Positions 17,884 through 27,241 of a stretch of DNA of 32,054 nucleotides are shown in pieces. Every line of letters begins with the position of its first letter. Positions within the stretch are counted from its first letter, which is position 1. The stretch is taken from contig CAINXK010000206.1 in assembly GCA_903854805.1 (NCBI GenBank), positions 1-32,054 on the forward strand. Direction: 5' to 3'. The stretch comes from an uncultured Anaerolineae bacterium (GTDB taxonomy: Bacteria; Chloroflexota; Anaerolineae; Anaerolineales; Villigracilaceae). The notes beneath the pieces are model-generated. The model had not been told where the DNA came from. It searched no databases and saw only the letters and a program-made list of their open reading frames with translations. A program made the translations under genes and the position numbers.

Positions 17884-19809
17884 TTAAGTTATTTGGTTTT
17901 CAAATGCGGACTGAACGGTGGGAAACTTTGAAAAGTCGGTATGGGGTAGAAAAAGTGCTGATGTGAATGCTTCGTAAAAAGTATTGTCAGCTGAAAGTTC
18001 GATATAGGTCATGCGGTTGGCGATATCTTTGATGCGCTCACGTTCTTCTGAATTTAATAGAGTGAAGTAGGCGCCCTTGATGGAAGTGTTCCCTAAAAAG
18101 CTAAATTTTTCCCAAGGCATGTCAGGTAGGAGACCTATTTGTACCGCTTTTTCGACATTGATGTATTTGCCAAAGGAGCCACCAATAAACATTTGCTCTA
18201 CATTCTCAAGTGTCATCCCGACTTGTTCAGCCAGAACACTGAAGCCGGCATAAATTGCCGCCTTGGCTCGCAACAAGTTATCAATATCAACGCGGGTAAT
18301 GGCAATATCTTGTCCGGTTTCACTTTCTGCGGCCCAAGAGACCACGTATTCACTGCCGTGATCACCTGCACGGACACGTTTTGTTGCCAGGGTGAGGTTA
18401 AGATTGCCGGCTTTGTCGAGTACGCCTGTTAGAAACATTTCTGCAATCAGGGAAATCAATCCAGAACCACAAATACCTTTCGGTTTGCCGCCACCGATAA
18501 TGCGTATGTTTGGTTCATGTGTAGTCGCATTAATCCAGACTTCTTCGATAGCTCCGCTGGTGGCACGCATGCCGTGTGCAACGCCCGCACCCTCAAATGC
18601 AGGACCAGCAGAGCAGGCACAGGTCACAAGCCAATCGCGATTGCCCAGTACGATCTCTCCATTGGTACCAATATCGATGAACAGAGTTACTTTATCGGCT
18701 GTGTCAATTTGGCTGGATAAAACGCCCGCGGTTATATCGGCTCCTACGTAGCTGGCGACGCCAGGTAAACAATCGATGATTGCTTCTGGGGAGAAAATTA
18801 ACCCTAGTTCATGGGCATTTGTGATTGGAGGATGATTGACGGATGTAATGAAAGGAGATAGCCGGATGGAGGTAGTTGGAATACCTAGCAACAAATGGAT
18901 CATAGTGCTGTTGCCTGCGATGGTCGCCTTCACAACATCTGCTGGTCTGGACTTGACACGTTTGCAGGCGGTCTCGCAAAGTGAATTGATTGTTTCGATG
19001 ACGCGTTTTTGAAGATCGAGTTGACCATTATTTTTGCTCGAATAAATTATTCGCGAGATTACATCCTCGCCTCGTGATATTTGACCATTGTATTCGGCAA
19101 CCTGTGCTTTGACTTTTCCAGTCGTGAGGTCTACCAGCCAGAAGCTGATGGTCGTTGTGCCTATGTCAATGGCTGCTGCGTAGAGTGGGTCGTTTTCATC
19201 CGCAGGTCCTGGGATAATATTGATTATTTCGATGCTATTTGAATCATGTAAATTGGCAATAACACATACCTGCCAATTGGCTTCCCGTAGAATGGATCCA
19301 AGGCGGCGCAGCAAGTTAATGGAACAGGAAACATTTTCCAATTTGTGTTGCCGTCTTAGGCTGGTTTGTAAACGGCTCCAATCGTCAGACTGATCATCCA
19401 TGGAAGGTTCACTAAGTTGAATATTGTAGCGGCGGATTTTTTGAGACCAGTTGATTTCGTATCCGCTTGGCACGCTCACTTCCGCCGCTACGCGGTCGGT
19501 GGTCAGATTGCGTTCAATTTTTTCTTGTTCGGGAACAAATACAGCGACATCCCCTTCAACTACGGATTGACATGCGAGGGCAAAGCCCTGATCAATAGCA
19601 TCTTCGGATAGCCGTAAAGTTGAGCGCCTGCGTACATTGCCCGCGGTTACTTGAACTGCGCACCGACCACATCTGCCCTGGCCTCCGCAAGGTTGGCCAA
19701 TATCAATACCTGCAGCTTGTGCGGCTTCGGAGAGCAGGAAGCCCGTCGGAGCTGTTACGGTTTTAGTATTACCGTTTGCGGTTGAGAATGTCACGATGTG
19801 TTCAGGCAT
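17884..19809 (-). CDS. acsV: RACo: reductive activator of the corrinoid/iron-sulfur protein (ASKHA ferredoxin, 641 aa)
   Basis: Uses ATP to return inactive Co(II) of the corrinoid protein to Co(I). The N-terminal [2Fe-2S] ferredoxin domain has Cys41, Cys47, Cys50 and Cys80 (PCGGQGRCGRC). A linker/middle domain follows (~100-205). The ASKHA ATPase domain begins at ~205 with DIGTTTISFWLVDL and has a second phosphate motif, LFIDIGTNGEIVLGN, plus ACSAGPAFEGAGVAHGMRA and GICGSGLISLIAEM. Length matches known RACo proteins (~630-650). The ATG at 19809 has no visible Shine-Dalgarno sequence, unlike its operon neighbours. A stable hairpin lies between it and acsC, so its expression may be set separately. 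It sits between acsC and acsE, as in several acetogens. Confidence 0.93.
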   Translation of the reverse strand: MPEHIVTFSTANGNTKTVTAPTGFLLSEAAQAAGIDIGQPCGGQGRCGRCAVQVTAGNVRRRSTLRLSEDAIDQGFALACQSVVEGDVAVFVPEQEKIERNLTTDRVAAEVSVPSGYEINWSQKIRRYNIQLSEPSMDDQSDDWSRLQTSLRRQHKLENVSCSINLLRRLGSILREANWQVCVIANLHDSNSIEIINIIPGPADENDPLYAAAIDIGTTTISFWLVDLTTGKVKAQVAEYNGQISRGEDVISRIIYSSKNNGQLDLQKRVIETINSLCETACKRVKSRPADVVKATIAGNSTMIHLLLGIPTTSIRLSPFITSVNHPPITNAHELGLIFSPEAIIDCLPGVASYVGADITAGVLSSQIDTADKVTLFIDIGTNGEIVLGNRDWLVTCACSAGPAFEGAGVAHGMRATSGAIEEVWINATTHEPNIRIIGGGKPKGICGSGLISLIAEMFLTGVLDKAGNLNLTLATKRVRAGDHGSEYVVSWAAESETGQDIAITRVDIDNLLRAKAAIYAGFSVLAEQVGMTLENVEQMFIGGSFGKYINVEKAVQIGLLPDMPWEKFSFLGNTSIKGAYFTLLNSEERERIKDIANRMTYIELSADNTFYEAFTSALFLPHTDFSKFPTVQSAFENQIT

Positions 19810-19852
19810 GATTGGTTGTTGTCACTTATTGTTACTTGATTTTTTCAAACAA

Positions 19853-19903
19853 GAAGCAATCTCATGCATCATCCAAGGCCGACCTGACCCATGAGATTGC
19901 TTC
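19853..19903 (-). other. Intercistronic hairpin between acsC and the RACo gene
   Basis: Fourteen-base perfect stem (19853-19866 with 19890-19903, gaagcaatctcatg/catgagattgcttc) with a 23-base loop, in the 115-base gap. On the minus strand, the direction of the operon, it is not followed by a T-run; on the plus strand it is (ggttttt). It may be an RNA-processing or partial attenuation point, or a guard against antisense transcription. Confidence 0.55.
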
Positions 19904-19924
19904 GGTTTTTATTATCAGGAAAAG

Positions 19925-21250
19925 CTAAAGAGCTTTTTTCATAAACCCGGGTAAATCAACAGCTTCGCGCGGGCCAACGCGGATTTCCCAGCCTGGTAAT
20001 TCTTCTTCGAGTTCGCCAGAGAGCACTGCGACGTGACCAGGAATGATGATACGTTTCCTGTTGGTTTTTTCCTCTATTCCGAAGGTTTTTACTGCCTTGG
20101 CGATCCGTTCTGCGTCAAATTTTCCGGCGGCCCAGGCTGTCAAAACTGACATGCCATCGGCATCCACAACCAGTAGTCTGGCTGGTAAGCCCGATCCTTC
20201 GACTTCGTTTGCCACCGAGAAGTAGGTGATACTAAAGTTGGTAGTAACCAGAATCGGAGAATCTGGTTTGGGATTATTGATGTCATATAAACCTGGTGTG
20301 ACCTGTATCGGTTTTTGTGGGTCTGTATAGATGTTTTCCCGCAGAACCAGAAGTGCATATAGTAGTTCTGGGCTGAACTTATCAAGAATGATAAATCCGG
20401 CATATTTGGCCACAGATTGAGCCGCCAGGAGTGATTCTCGTTCGACGGATCCGGCGTTGCATGGAAGCGTCAGAATGGGGTAGCCGAGGGCGCGGAAATT
20501 TTTGAGTGCCAGTCGCCGGATTTGGGTTGAAAGGGTGAGTGATCTGCCCATGGTGTTTCCGCCAGGTACGAGCACAAGATCTTCTACGCCCTTGCTTTTG
20601 AGCTTGTCAGTTAGGGCTGCCAGTTCTTCCAGGGTATCCGCACTTACGGCTAGGGCTGCTTTGTTATTTTTGGCAATCTCAGCCAGCGCTTCCCAGTTGG
20701 CTGCATCTGCACCTAATAGTAGCGGTGTTTCACCAGCCAAAACAGTGACACCAGACGATAGCACTGCAGGATCTGATGCAATCAGAATGATGGGACGTTT
20801 TGAATTGGACCGGACTGCTTTGATAGCCTCTACGAATTTTGAGGGGTCATCGGCCTCTACAGCGAAACCATCCACCGAGAAATCGATGCCGACATAGGTA
20901 ACTACGTAAGTCTCAATTTTAGCCACCAGGGTGGCAATGTCCATTTGGGATGATTTGATCCGAATAAACAAACCACTTTTATTGTAAAAAGTTTTTTCGT
21001 GGCGATAGAGACAGACTTCGTTTCCGACTTTAACTTCAGTGCCTGGGCCTTTGAGGGTAATAAGGCGAATTGGTGGTGCAGATGATTCAGCAAGTTGAGC
21101 CTTTGATTCTGCGCTTACATAAGGGCAGCCGGCTAACTCAACTTGTTTGGCTGCAAGTTTCATGGCGAAGGCAAGGCAGGTTGGGAAACCGCATTCTTTG
21201 CAGTTCGTCTGAGGGAGCATTTTATATATTTGGATACCAGAGAGTGCCAT
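19925..21250 (-). CDS. acsC: Corrinoid/iron-sulfur protein large subunit (AcsC)
   Basis: Gamma subunit of the methyl carrier between AcsE and acetyl-CoA synthase. The N-terminal ~50 residues bind a low-potential [4Fe-4S] cluster through Cys17, Cys20, Cys25 and Cys42 (TNCKECGFPTCLAF and AGCPY). A TIM barrel follows (to ~320), then a C-terminal corrinoid-binding domain with NFSITYFSVANEVEGSGLPARLLVVDADGMSVLTAWAAGKF. The 441-residue length is normal for bacterial AcsC. AAGGAGG lies about five bases before the ATG at 21250. It begins only 13 bases after the acsD stop, so the two subunits are almost certainly translated in concert. Confidence 0.96.
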   Translation of the reverse strand: MALSGIQIYKMLPQTNCKECGFPTCLAFAMKLAAKQVELAGCPYVSAESKAQLAESSAPPIRLITLKGPGTEVKVGNEVCLYRHEKTFYNKSGLFIRIKSSQMDIATLVAKIETYVVTYVGIDFSVDGFAVEADDPSKFVEAIKAVRSNSKRPIILIASDPAVLSSGVTVLAGETPLLLGADAANWEALAEIAKNNKAALAVSADTLEELAALTDKLKSKGVEDLVLVPGGNTMGRSLTLSTQIRRLALKNFRALGYPILTLPCNAGSVERESLLAAQSVAKYAGFIILDKFSPELLYALLVLRENIYTDPQKPIQVTPGLYDINNPKPDSPILVTTNFSITYFSVANEVEGSGLPARLLVVDADGMSVLTAWAAGKFDAERIAKAVKTFGIEEKTNRKRIIIPGHVAVLSGELEEELPGWEIRVGPREAVDLPGFMKKAL

Positions 21251-21263
21251 GTCGTCCTCCTTC

Positions 21264-22208
21264 CTAGGCGGTCATGAGTTCGGCGATGGCTGTCCGAACT
21301 CGTTTCAGTGATTCTGGGTGACGCAGCACAACGATTGAAGCGCCCGATTCGAGCAAGGCAGTGGTTGTCAGTGTTTCCCAAAGAATGGCGCGTTCTTTCC
21401 ATGCTCCCCAAGCTTCCGAGACTCCAATACCAACCTTAGATTCTTTGGTTTTCCAGGTTTCGAAGCCCGGAGTAACCATCATTGGGAGCTGTGTCATTGC
21501 ATCACCCTGCAAGGCTGCCAGGCGAAGTCGTTCCATGACTGAATAGCCATATTCCATCCCGTATCCAAGCGCCCCGGTGGTTGGGTCCATGATGACTCGA
21601 TCCAATGGTAAGCCCATATCACTGATGAGAATATTCAATTGTTTGGCAAGGTTGACGTCCATAGCTGTTCTCGCAACAATCAAATGCCCATTGGCCATTG
21701 AAGTTGCGGCTATGGTTCGATAATTTTTGTCTTCGCAAATACCGAGCAGGAGTTGTTCACCTTTTCCAGCTTCTGAAACTGTAACGAGTAATTCATTATC
21801 TTTTTCTACCTGTCCTGGCCCAAAAACAGCCAATGGAAGACCGGTTGAAGCGAGCACTGATTTGACAGCTTTTGCTGCATCTTCTGGGCTATCTTCGAGA
21901 GAGAGCCATAATACAATTAAATCTGCGCCAGCAGCCTCGGCAGACTTTGCCCATGTGGCCGGGTCATTCATGGAATCTCCCCAGGCTTCTTCTAGGAGCG
22001 CGGACCAGTCTTCTGGTTTGCGCGATCTAATTTCAATGGCGATCGCGGGGGTGTTAGGTGTGGGCGCTTCAAACTGCATGAATGGCATGGTAGTATCACC
22101 ACCAACAGTAACTGTTTTGGTGCGTGTTCCGCCATCAGCGGCTTTTGCTCCAATTGTTACCGTTCGAACTTTACCGGTCCATTTGTCTTTTGGAATTTCT
22201 ACTGGCAT
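21264..22208 (-). CDS. acsD: Corrinoid/iron-sulfur protein small subunit (AcsD)
   Basis: Beta subunit that pairs with AcsC to form the corrinoid/Fe-S protein and forms a docking surface for AcsE. The 314-residue protein is a TIM barrel, recognisable by KWTGKVRTVTIGA near the start, GGDTTMPFMQFEAPTPN, and IMDPTTGALGYGMEYGYSVMERLRLAALQGD in the middle. No metal-binding cysteine cluster is expected and none is seen. The start at 22208 follows AAGGAG with a six-base gap. It is separated from the CBS-domain gene upstream in the operon by 89 bases. Confidence 0.96.
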   Translation of the reverse strand: MPVEIPKDKWTGKVRTVTIGAKAADGGTRTKTVTVGGDTTMPFMQFEAPTPNTPAIAIEIRSRKPEDWSALLEEAWGDSMNDPATWAKSAEAAGADLIVLWLSLEDSPEDAAKAVKSVLASTGLPLAVFGPGQVEKDNELLVTVSEAGKGEQLLLGICEDKNYRTIAATSMANGHLIVARTAMDVNLAKQLNILISDMGLPLDRVIMDPTTGALGYGMEYGYSVMERLRLAALQGDAMTQLPMMVTPGFETWKTKESKVGIGVSEAWGAWKERAILWETLTTTALLESGASIVVLRHPESLKRVRTAIAELMTA

Positions 22209-22297
22209 ATTGTGCTCCTTATTATTTTGGCATCGAATTTGCGGTTAATTGAGCAGTTATTCTGGTTGCCCCAATCGTTGGGTCAGGCAAAGCATCG

Positions 22298-22795
22298 CTA
22301 CATCAGACCAGCCTTACGCCTGGCTTCATCCCGTCTTTCAAGAAAAGTTTCGATTGGAGATTTACGATCTGCAGCAAGTCCTAGATCCTTGAGTTCCGAA
22401 TCGTCCTTAGCTGCCAAATGTCTCAGGATATGTTTATAAGAGATCAATGCTGCCGGATAAATTATGCCGGCAGCATTATGAGTCATGTATGCGACCCGAA
22501 TGCCTTTGTCCTTCATCATCTGCGCAGCTAAACTTAGCGAAATATCTGCAGGTAATTCTGGAACACCTTCGCGCATTATGTCTTCAGCATTCAAAGAATT
22601 TTCATTTTCTCGGCAATATGTGCTAACCAGTTCTTCATATCCCACGATCCCAACACCTTCCCCTTCGGTACCAAGAACGACCATTTCTTCAATGTTATGT
22701 TCAAGTATATATTTGGCGATATCCACGATTTTGGTTGTGGTTTTACAGGTTGGTACGCCAACTGACATAAGGTCACGAACGAGTTTTGGTTGCAT
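22298..22795 (-). CDS. Two-CBS-domain protein inside the acs operon (165 aa)
   Basis: Two CBS motifs in tandem: residues ~1-65 (LVRDLMSVGVPTCKTTTKIVDIAKYILEHNIEEMVVLG, closing with GVGIVGYEELV) and ~70-125 (AEDIMREGVPELPADISLSLAAQMMKDKGIRVAYM, closing with IIYPAALISYKHILRHLA). Such pairs bind adenine nucleotides or S-adenosylmethionine and act as energy sensors. A charged C-terminal helix of ~35 residues follows. No enzyme domain is fused, so it would act on a partner. It lies between acsB and acsD, both acetyl-CoA-synthesis genes, with short gaps, which suggests control of ACS or the corrinoid protein; this is an inference. The start is ATG at 22795, with only a weak upstream purine stretch. 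Confidence 0.85.
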   Translation of the reverse strand: MQPKLVRDLMSVGVPTCKTTTKIVDIAKYILEHNIEEMVVLGTEGEGVGIVGYEELVSTYCRENENSLNAEDIMREGVPELPADISLSLAAQMMKDKGIRVAYMTHNAAGIIYPAALISYKHILRHLAAKDDSELKDLGLAADRKSPIETFLERRDEARRKAGLM

Positions 22796-22814
22796 ATTTG
22801 ATTTGGGTGGATAG

Positions 22815-22848
22815 AAGGGGATTGAGCCAGGATTGGCCCAATCCCCTT
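22815..22848 (-). other. Intercistronic hairpin between acsB and the CBS gene
   Basis: Ten-base perfect stem (22815-22824 with 22839-22848, aaggggattg/caatcccctt) plus an inner four-base stem gcca/tggc. No T-run follows on the minus strand. A stable element in the 74-base gap, probably involved in mRNA processing or stability, or partial termination after the highly expressed acsA-acsB pair. Confidence 0.55.
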
Positions 22849-22869
22849 ACTAATACGAGAAAGAAGAAT

Positions 22870-25140
22870 TTAGAACATTGGTTCCATGATCATGGCAGGA
22901 TGTTGGTGAGCTTCAAGCCACGCGAGAAGTTCATCAACGGTACCGACACTGCGCTCATCAGCAATTCGTTCCAGTAATTCTGAGTCGCCTTCACGCTCTG
23001 CGACAACCCTGAACTCATCTGCCATGGTTTCTTTTAGGACTGAAGACATCCACACTACACGCTTGAAACCGCCGTCGGACGAAATAAATTTGGGACTGAT
23101 CAGGTAAAACTTGCCGACACCCATTACGCCGGGAGTTTGAAGACCACCACCGGCGATACCTGCCAGCGTGCTGAAAGTCATACCTGCGGGTGTCATGCTG
23201 GTATCTTCACGGCTGACGATCATGACACCATTAGCCTCTGGAATAAGCATCACAATACATTCGAAGCAACCACATGCTGTCATCGGGTTTTCCATAATAG
23301 AGTACATAGAAACCTCATTGACAACACCATGTGATCCCATGGATGCATATTCATTAGTTCCGGTCCAATAACCTTTTTTGAAGTCAATTGATTTACCGAG
23401 TTTGATCGGTTGGTTAGGACCTGTTGGGTTGATATTGAAAGAGGCCTTACAATCCAGCCAATTATAGGCACCGCAAAGGCCCAGGCGCTGCGGGCTGACC
23501 ACGCAAACATGATTTGGTGCAAAACTTTGACATAGTGTGCAAGAATAGAATTCTTCCACTCTGTCATCTGTTAAATCAGCCAGACGCTTATTGCGAAAAT
23601 CGTAAGTGCCTCTGGCGGTTTCCAGCCATTTATCGAATGCGATCGGGTCTGTGTAAATGGTTACTTGGACTTTATCTACAATGGCGCCGAAATCTGCATG
23701 GAAGCGTGCGTGAAGGATTTTGCCAATGTCGGAAAGGTTGAAACCTTTGTCTGCGGCTGCATTCGAAATTCGGATCCAAGCGATGTCGCGTTGCCCCACA
23801 TGTTGAATGCCAGATGCTCCGTTTACGAAGTAGTGAATCTGACGCTCCAAAACTGGTTCGAAATCAGCTTGCATGGATCGACCTGCAACTTTTATTACAA
23901 CACCAACGCTCAGGTTGCCTTGAGCAGGGATCGCACTAAAATCTGGGCCAATTACATCAACCTTGCCGTCAATGACCTCTTCCAAGGGTGCTGTGTAAAG
24001 ATATTCATAACATCGACTGTGTTTGCCGCCAAACTCAACACGCAGGTCAACTTTCCGAACAACTTCCCCTTCAAATGCTGAACCATACGGAACTGGGATG
24101 GGCACTTCCGTCATTTTTATCTTGACGCCTCTTACTTCGATGCATTTTTGAATCAGGCGTTCTGCGCGTTCGAGATCGTCTGCGCCGTCAATTTTGTCAA
24201 ATGGCATAGAAACGACATGTTCGTAAGTTGTTACGCCAGTCGGCAGAATTTCTGGGATGACGGTATCAGCGATGACTGGGAAGCCAAAGTTAATTGCGCC
24301 AGCTGCTGCAGCGTATTTTAAATCGTCGACTTCACCGAGCGCCAGTACGAAAGCGAATACTCGTTCTTTGTTATATAGCAGGATTTCCTGAGCCATACCG
24401 GCTTTCATACCGCCAAAGGTTAGGGCCGAGCGGGCTGCAAAGCCAAGTGGGTAAATAGCAGAAATCGAGTCTGTCCCGAAGGGAACTGTATAAGTGTCAT
24501 ATCCCAGTTCAACACCTTCTTCATGAAGCTGATCAATAATCGAGCGACCGTTGACGTTTCCGCATAAGAAGGTGAGAATGTTGCGTTTTTGTAGCTCGCG
24601 CACAATCTTGACTGCAACTTCGTTTGATTTTGCACATCCTACGATTGCGGCAAAACCAGGCATACGACCGTCGACGAGGGAAATACCCCATGATCGCAAT
24701 CGAATATCATCGATTGGTCCATTTAGATAACCGCCTTGATCGCCAAGTGCGGGATAGGCAGTTCCACCTGCCAGGTTGAACCCTGGCTTTCGCTCAGGCT
24801 GAAGATCGTAAATAAAGCGAATGGCTTCGATTGTCTCAGCCGCGAAGAGGGTTGCCATGCCGCTGTCGAGTGTTTCGCCCAAGTAAGGAGTCCAGTGGCG
24901 GTTAGCGGGTGATGGATGCAGCAAGTTACGCGCATGTTGAAGGACACCCTTTAGTTGGCCGAGTGTCTCAACGGGGATGCCTGTCAGGGCATATATCGTT
25001 GGCAGATAATAGGCGGTGTTTGGGAATGATATGGGTGCATCGGCGCCTTTTTCAGAGAGAGCCTTATTCAGCATGAATTCGGCTTCTGTGACCAGAGCAT
25101 TTGCGCCACGGATGGCTCTTGTTGCAATATAGCGTGACAT
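22870..25140 (-). CDS. acsB: Acetyl-CoA synthase catalytic subunit (AcsB)
   Basis: Joins CO, the methyl group from the corrinoid protein and CoA into acetyl-CoA at the nickel-iron A-cluster. The full bacterial three-domain length (756 aa) includes the N-terminal domain (~1-310) that contacts CODH and receives the CO tunnel, which archaeal CdhC lacks. A-cluster ligands are complete: Cys534, Cys537, Cys546 and Cys556 for the cubane and proximal nickel (CTLCQSFAPNHVC...LC), plus Cys623 and Cys625 (ACGCFEC). All six keep exactly the spacing of Moorella residues 506, 509, 518, 528, 595 and 597, shifted by 28. The start at 25140 is preceded by GGAG. It lies 91 bases after acsA in the same direction. 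Confidence 0.97.
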   Translation of the reverse strand: MSRYIATRAIRGANALVTEAEFMLNKALSEKGADAPISFPNTAYYLPTIYALTGIPVETLGQLKGVLQHARNLLHPSPANRHWTPYLGETLDSGMATLFAAETIEAIRFIYDLQPERKPGFNLAGGTAYPALGDQGGYLNGPIDDIRLRSWGISLVDGRMPGFAAIVGCAKSNEVAVKIVRELQKRNILTFLCGNVNGRSIIDQLHEEGVELGYDTYTVPFGTDSISAIYPLGFAARSALTFGGMKAGMAQEILLYNKERVFAFVLALGEVDDLKYAAAAGAINFGFPVIADTVIPEILPTGVTTYEHVVSMPFDKIDGADDLERAERLIQKCIEVRGVKIKMTEVPIPVPYGSAFEGEVVRKVDLRVEFGGKHSRCYEYLYTAPLEEVIDGKVDVIGPDFSAIPAQGNLSVGVVIKVAGRSMQADFEPVLERQIHYFVNGASGIQHVGQRDIAWIRISNAAADKGFNLSDIGKILHARFHADFGAIVDKVQVTIYTDPIAFDKWLETARGTYDFRNKRLADLTDDRVEEFYSCTLCQSFAPNHVCVVSPQRLGLCGAYNWLDCKASFNINPTGPNQPIKLGKSIDFKKGYWTGTNEYASMGSHGVVNEVSMYSIMENPMTACGCFECIVMLIPEANGVMIVSREDTSMTPAGMTFSTLAGIAGGGLQTPGVMGVGKFYLISPKFISSDGGFKRVVWMSSVLKETMADEFRVVAEREGDSELLERIADERSVGTVDELLAWLEAHQHPAMIMEPMF

Positions 25141-25164
25141 ATTTTCTCCTCAGTCCATTCGGGG

Positions 25165-25220
25165 GCGAGTTTTCGTGTAGGCAAAGGCATGTTGAAGCTA
25201 AATGCCAGTTGAAGACTCGC
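25165..25220 (-). other. Intercistronic hairpin between acsA and acsB
   Basis: Ten-base stem with one G-T pair (25165-25174 with 25211-25220) enclosing a second stem ggcat/atgcc (25186-25190 with 25202-25206). It fills most of the 91-base gap. There is no T-run, so an RNA stability or processing role is more likely than termination. Confidence 0.4.
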
Positions 25221-25231
25221 TTGGAATTAGA

Positions 25232-27232
25232 CTATCCATAAATGGCTTCGCGTCGTTGTTCGAGAGGCATGGCTTCGAGTTCATTCATTCGACTATCGCC
25301 AGACTTGCCGAATTTACTCGGATCCCAGGCTGGTAATCCAAGGGCGGCGCGCTTCTTGTCTATATGTTCGAGTGTGGCTTTGATCATTTCTTCGGGATCA
25401 GGGATGAATTCTAATTTGCCGCCGTACAATTTCTCCCATCCTTCAGAAATATACTTTAAGACGTGATCGCTGTCGTCCACACGATCGGGCATGCCGCCAA
25501 TAGGAGACTGGCCACCGAAGATGACATAGGCACCAGATGCAACGCAATATGCCGCAATAGCGAGTGCTTTCTCGGACATCCATTCGGGGGCAAGGCCAAC
25601 AGCTGGAATTTGGTCAATATCATCTCCGAGCCCACCTTCTTCAGCCATTTGTGTTAAAACGGTCAAAATGCGGGTGTTATCTACGCATGAGCCCATGTGT
25701 AGAACGGGGGGGATGCCTACTGTTTCGCAAATTTCTCTTAAGCCCGGGCCAACCTGGTCGAGACCAGCTTCTCCGAGCAAGAGTCCAAGTTTGGCTGATG
25801 CGATTGCTCCGCAGCCTGTCTGAACAACAAGCACATCTTTTTTGAGCAATTCGCGTACTACCTTGACGTGTAAATAGTCCTGTTTTGAGCGTGGATTATT
25901 GCACCCAACAATTGCAGCTACGCCACGAATTCGGCCGCTTATAATAGCGTCATTGAGAGGGCGGAAGGATGCCCGATATGATCCGCCGAGCATGTAGTTG
26001 ATGTATTCGTGTGAAAAGCCAGGAATTAAATCTTCTTTTTCGTTGGGTATTTGAATTTCGCCACGGTTTTTATAGTTGTCAATGGCAACTTTGAGGATGT
26101 TTTTCGCAACAGCCAGAGCATTGTGCTCGTCAAATTCAATGTGTGTAGCCCCGGTAATTTTGACCTTTGGTGAGGTGGTAATTATCTTTGTGTGGAAGTG
26201 ACTGGCTAATCCGACCAAGGCTTGCATGATGCATTGCACATCAACAACCATAGCCTCGACTGCACCAGTCATGATCGAAAGTTCTTGATGAAGGAAGTTG
26301 CCAGCCGCCGGAATGCCTTGGCGCATGAGAATTTCGTTTGCTGTGCAACAAATGCCTGATAATTGGATGCCTTTTGCGCCGGCAGCGATGGCATATGCGA
26401 TGATCTCAGGATCTTGCGTTGCAGCGACGATCATTTCACTGAGTGTTGGTTCATGACCATGTACTACTACATTTACCATATCTGCTTTTAGTACACCCAG
26501 ATTTGCCTGTCCAAGTACAGGAGCGGGTGTTCCAAAGAGAATATCTGAGATGTCAGTGGCGATCATTGATCCACCCCAGCCATCTGCCATGCTAGTGCGA
26601 ATGGCATGGTTCAGAATGTGCTCATAATCCTGATCATCGCCAATATGGGTGCGGTGCAAGGCTTCAACTACTTCGCGATCTACACCACGAGGAATGACCC
26701 CTAGTTTTCGCCAAAGCTCCTGACGTTTTTTCGGGGCTCTGTGAGCTGGGACAACTTCACCACGTTGTTGCCCAAATTGGGCAATATAGAGATCGGCCAG
26801 TTCGTTTGCAATTTCTTCTGGTGAGCGACCTTCTACCTTGATTGCATAAAAGCCAGCCACCTGGCGCAATTTAGCAATGTCTTTAATTGTATAGCCATCA
26901 GTTTCGTGGTTAGCAACAGCTTTTAAGGTGAAGGCCATGTCTCGACCATGATCTGAGTGGGCTGCCGCGCCGGCTGCAATCGCTCTGGTTAGGTTACGTG
27001 CTTGAATAGTCTCTAAGGTGGCACCGCAAACCCCAACATCACCATTTTTTGTTAGACGACACGGTCCCATGCCGCATTGTTTGCAGCACATTCCCGCGGC
27101 ACCAATATTACATGGGGCCATATTGTCTGCGCGACTGAAGGCCGTACCAATGCCTAATTTTTCTGCGCGTATGATCATTTGTTGGGCAGCTGGGTCTATC
27201 GTATACTCGGTTACTTCTCGTTTTTTAGGCAT
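25232..27232 (-). CDS. acsA: Carbon monoxide dehydrogenase catalytic subunit (CODH, AcsA/CooS)
   Basis: Interconverts CO and CO2 at the Ni-Fe-S C-cluster and feeds CO to AcsB. The 666-residue length is typical of bacterial CODH. N-terminal cysteines for the D and B clusters: Cys41, Cys49, Cys50, Cys53, Cys58 and Cys69 (CNIGAAGMCCKQCGMGPC...VCG). C-cluster ligand motifs are all present: VHGHEPTLSEM (His), SGICCTANE, VDVQCIMQ, VGCNNPRSKQD, QTGCGAIASAK and MGSCVDNTR. The acid-base region keeps the expected lysine and histidines. GAGG lies six to seven bases before the ATG at 27232. It begins nine bases after the HMA-like gene and is immediately followed by acsB, marking it as the ACS-partner type rather than a free CooS. 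Confidence 0.97.
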   Translation of the reverse strand: MPKKREVTEYTIDPAAQQMIIRAEKLGIGTAFSRADNMAPCNIGAAGMCCKQCGMGPCRLTKNGDVGVCGATLETIQARNLTRAIAAGAAAHSDHGRDMAFTLKAVANHETDGYTIKDIAKLRQVAGFYAIKVEGRSPEEIANELADLYIAQFGQQRGEVVPAHRAPKKRQELWRKLGVIPRGVDREVVEALHRTHIGDDQDYEHILNHAIRTSMADGWGGSMIATDISDILFGTPAPVLGQANLGVLKADMVNVVVHGHEPTLSEMIVAATQDPEIIAYAIAAGAKGIQLSGICCTANEILMRQGIPAAGNFLHQELSIMTGAVEAMVVDVQCIMQALVGLASHFHTKIITTSPKVKITGATHIEFDEHNALAVAKNILKVAIDNYKNRGEIQIPNEKEDLIPGFSHEYINYMLGGSYRASFRPLNDAIISGRIRGVAAIVGCNNPRSKQDYLHVKVVRELLKKDVLVVQTGCGAIASAKLGLLLGEAGLDQVGPGLREICETVGIPPVLHMGSCVDNTRILTVLTQMAEEGGLGDDIDQIPAVGLAPEWMSEKALAIAAYCVASGAYVIFGGQSPIGGMPDRVDDSDHVLKYISEGWEKLYGGKLEFIPDPEEMIKATLEHIDKKRAALGLPAWDPSKFGKSGDSRMNELEAMPLEQRREAIYG

Positions 27233-27241
27233 ATCTAACCT

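Noticed and set aside
23665..24081. 138-residue plus-strand frame opposite acsB
   Set aside because: A shadow of the acsB reading frame, with no start signals and no recognisable domain.
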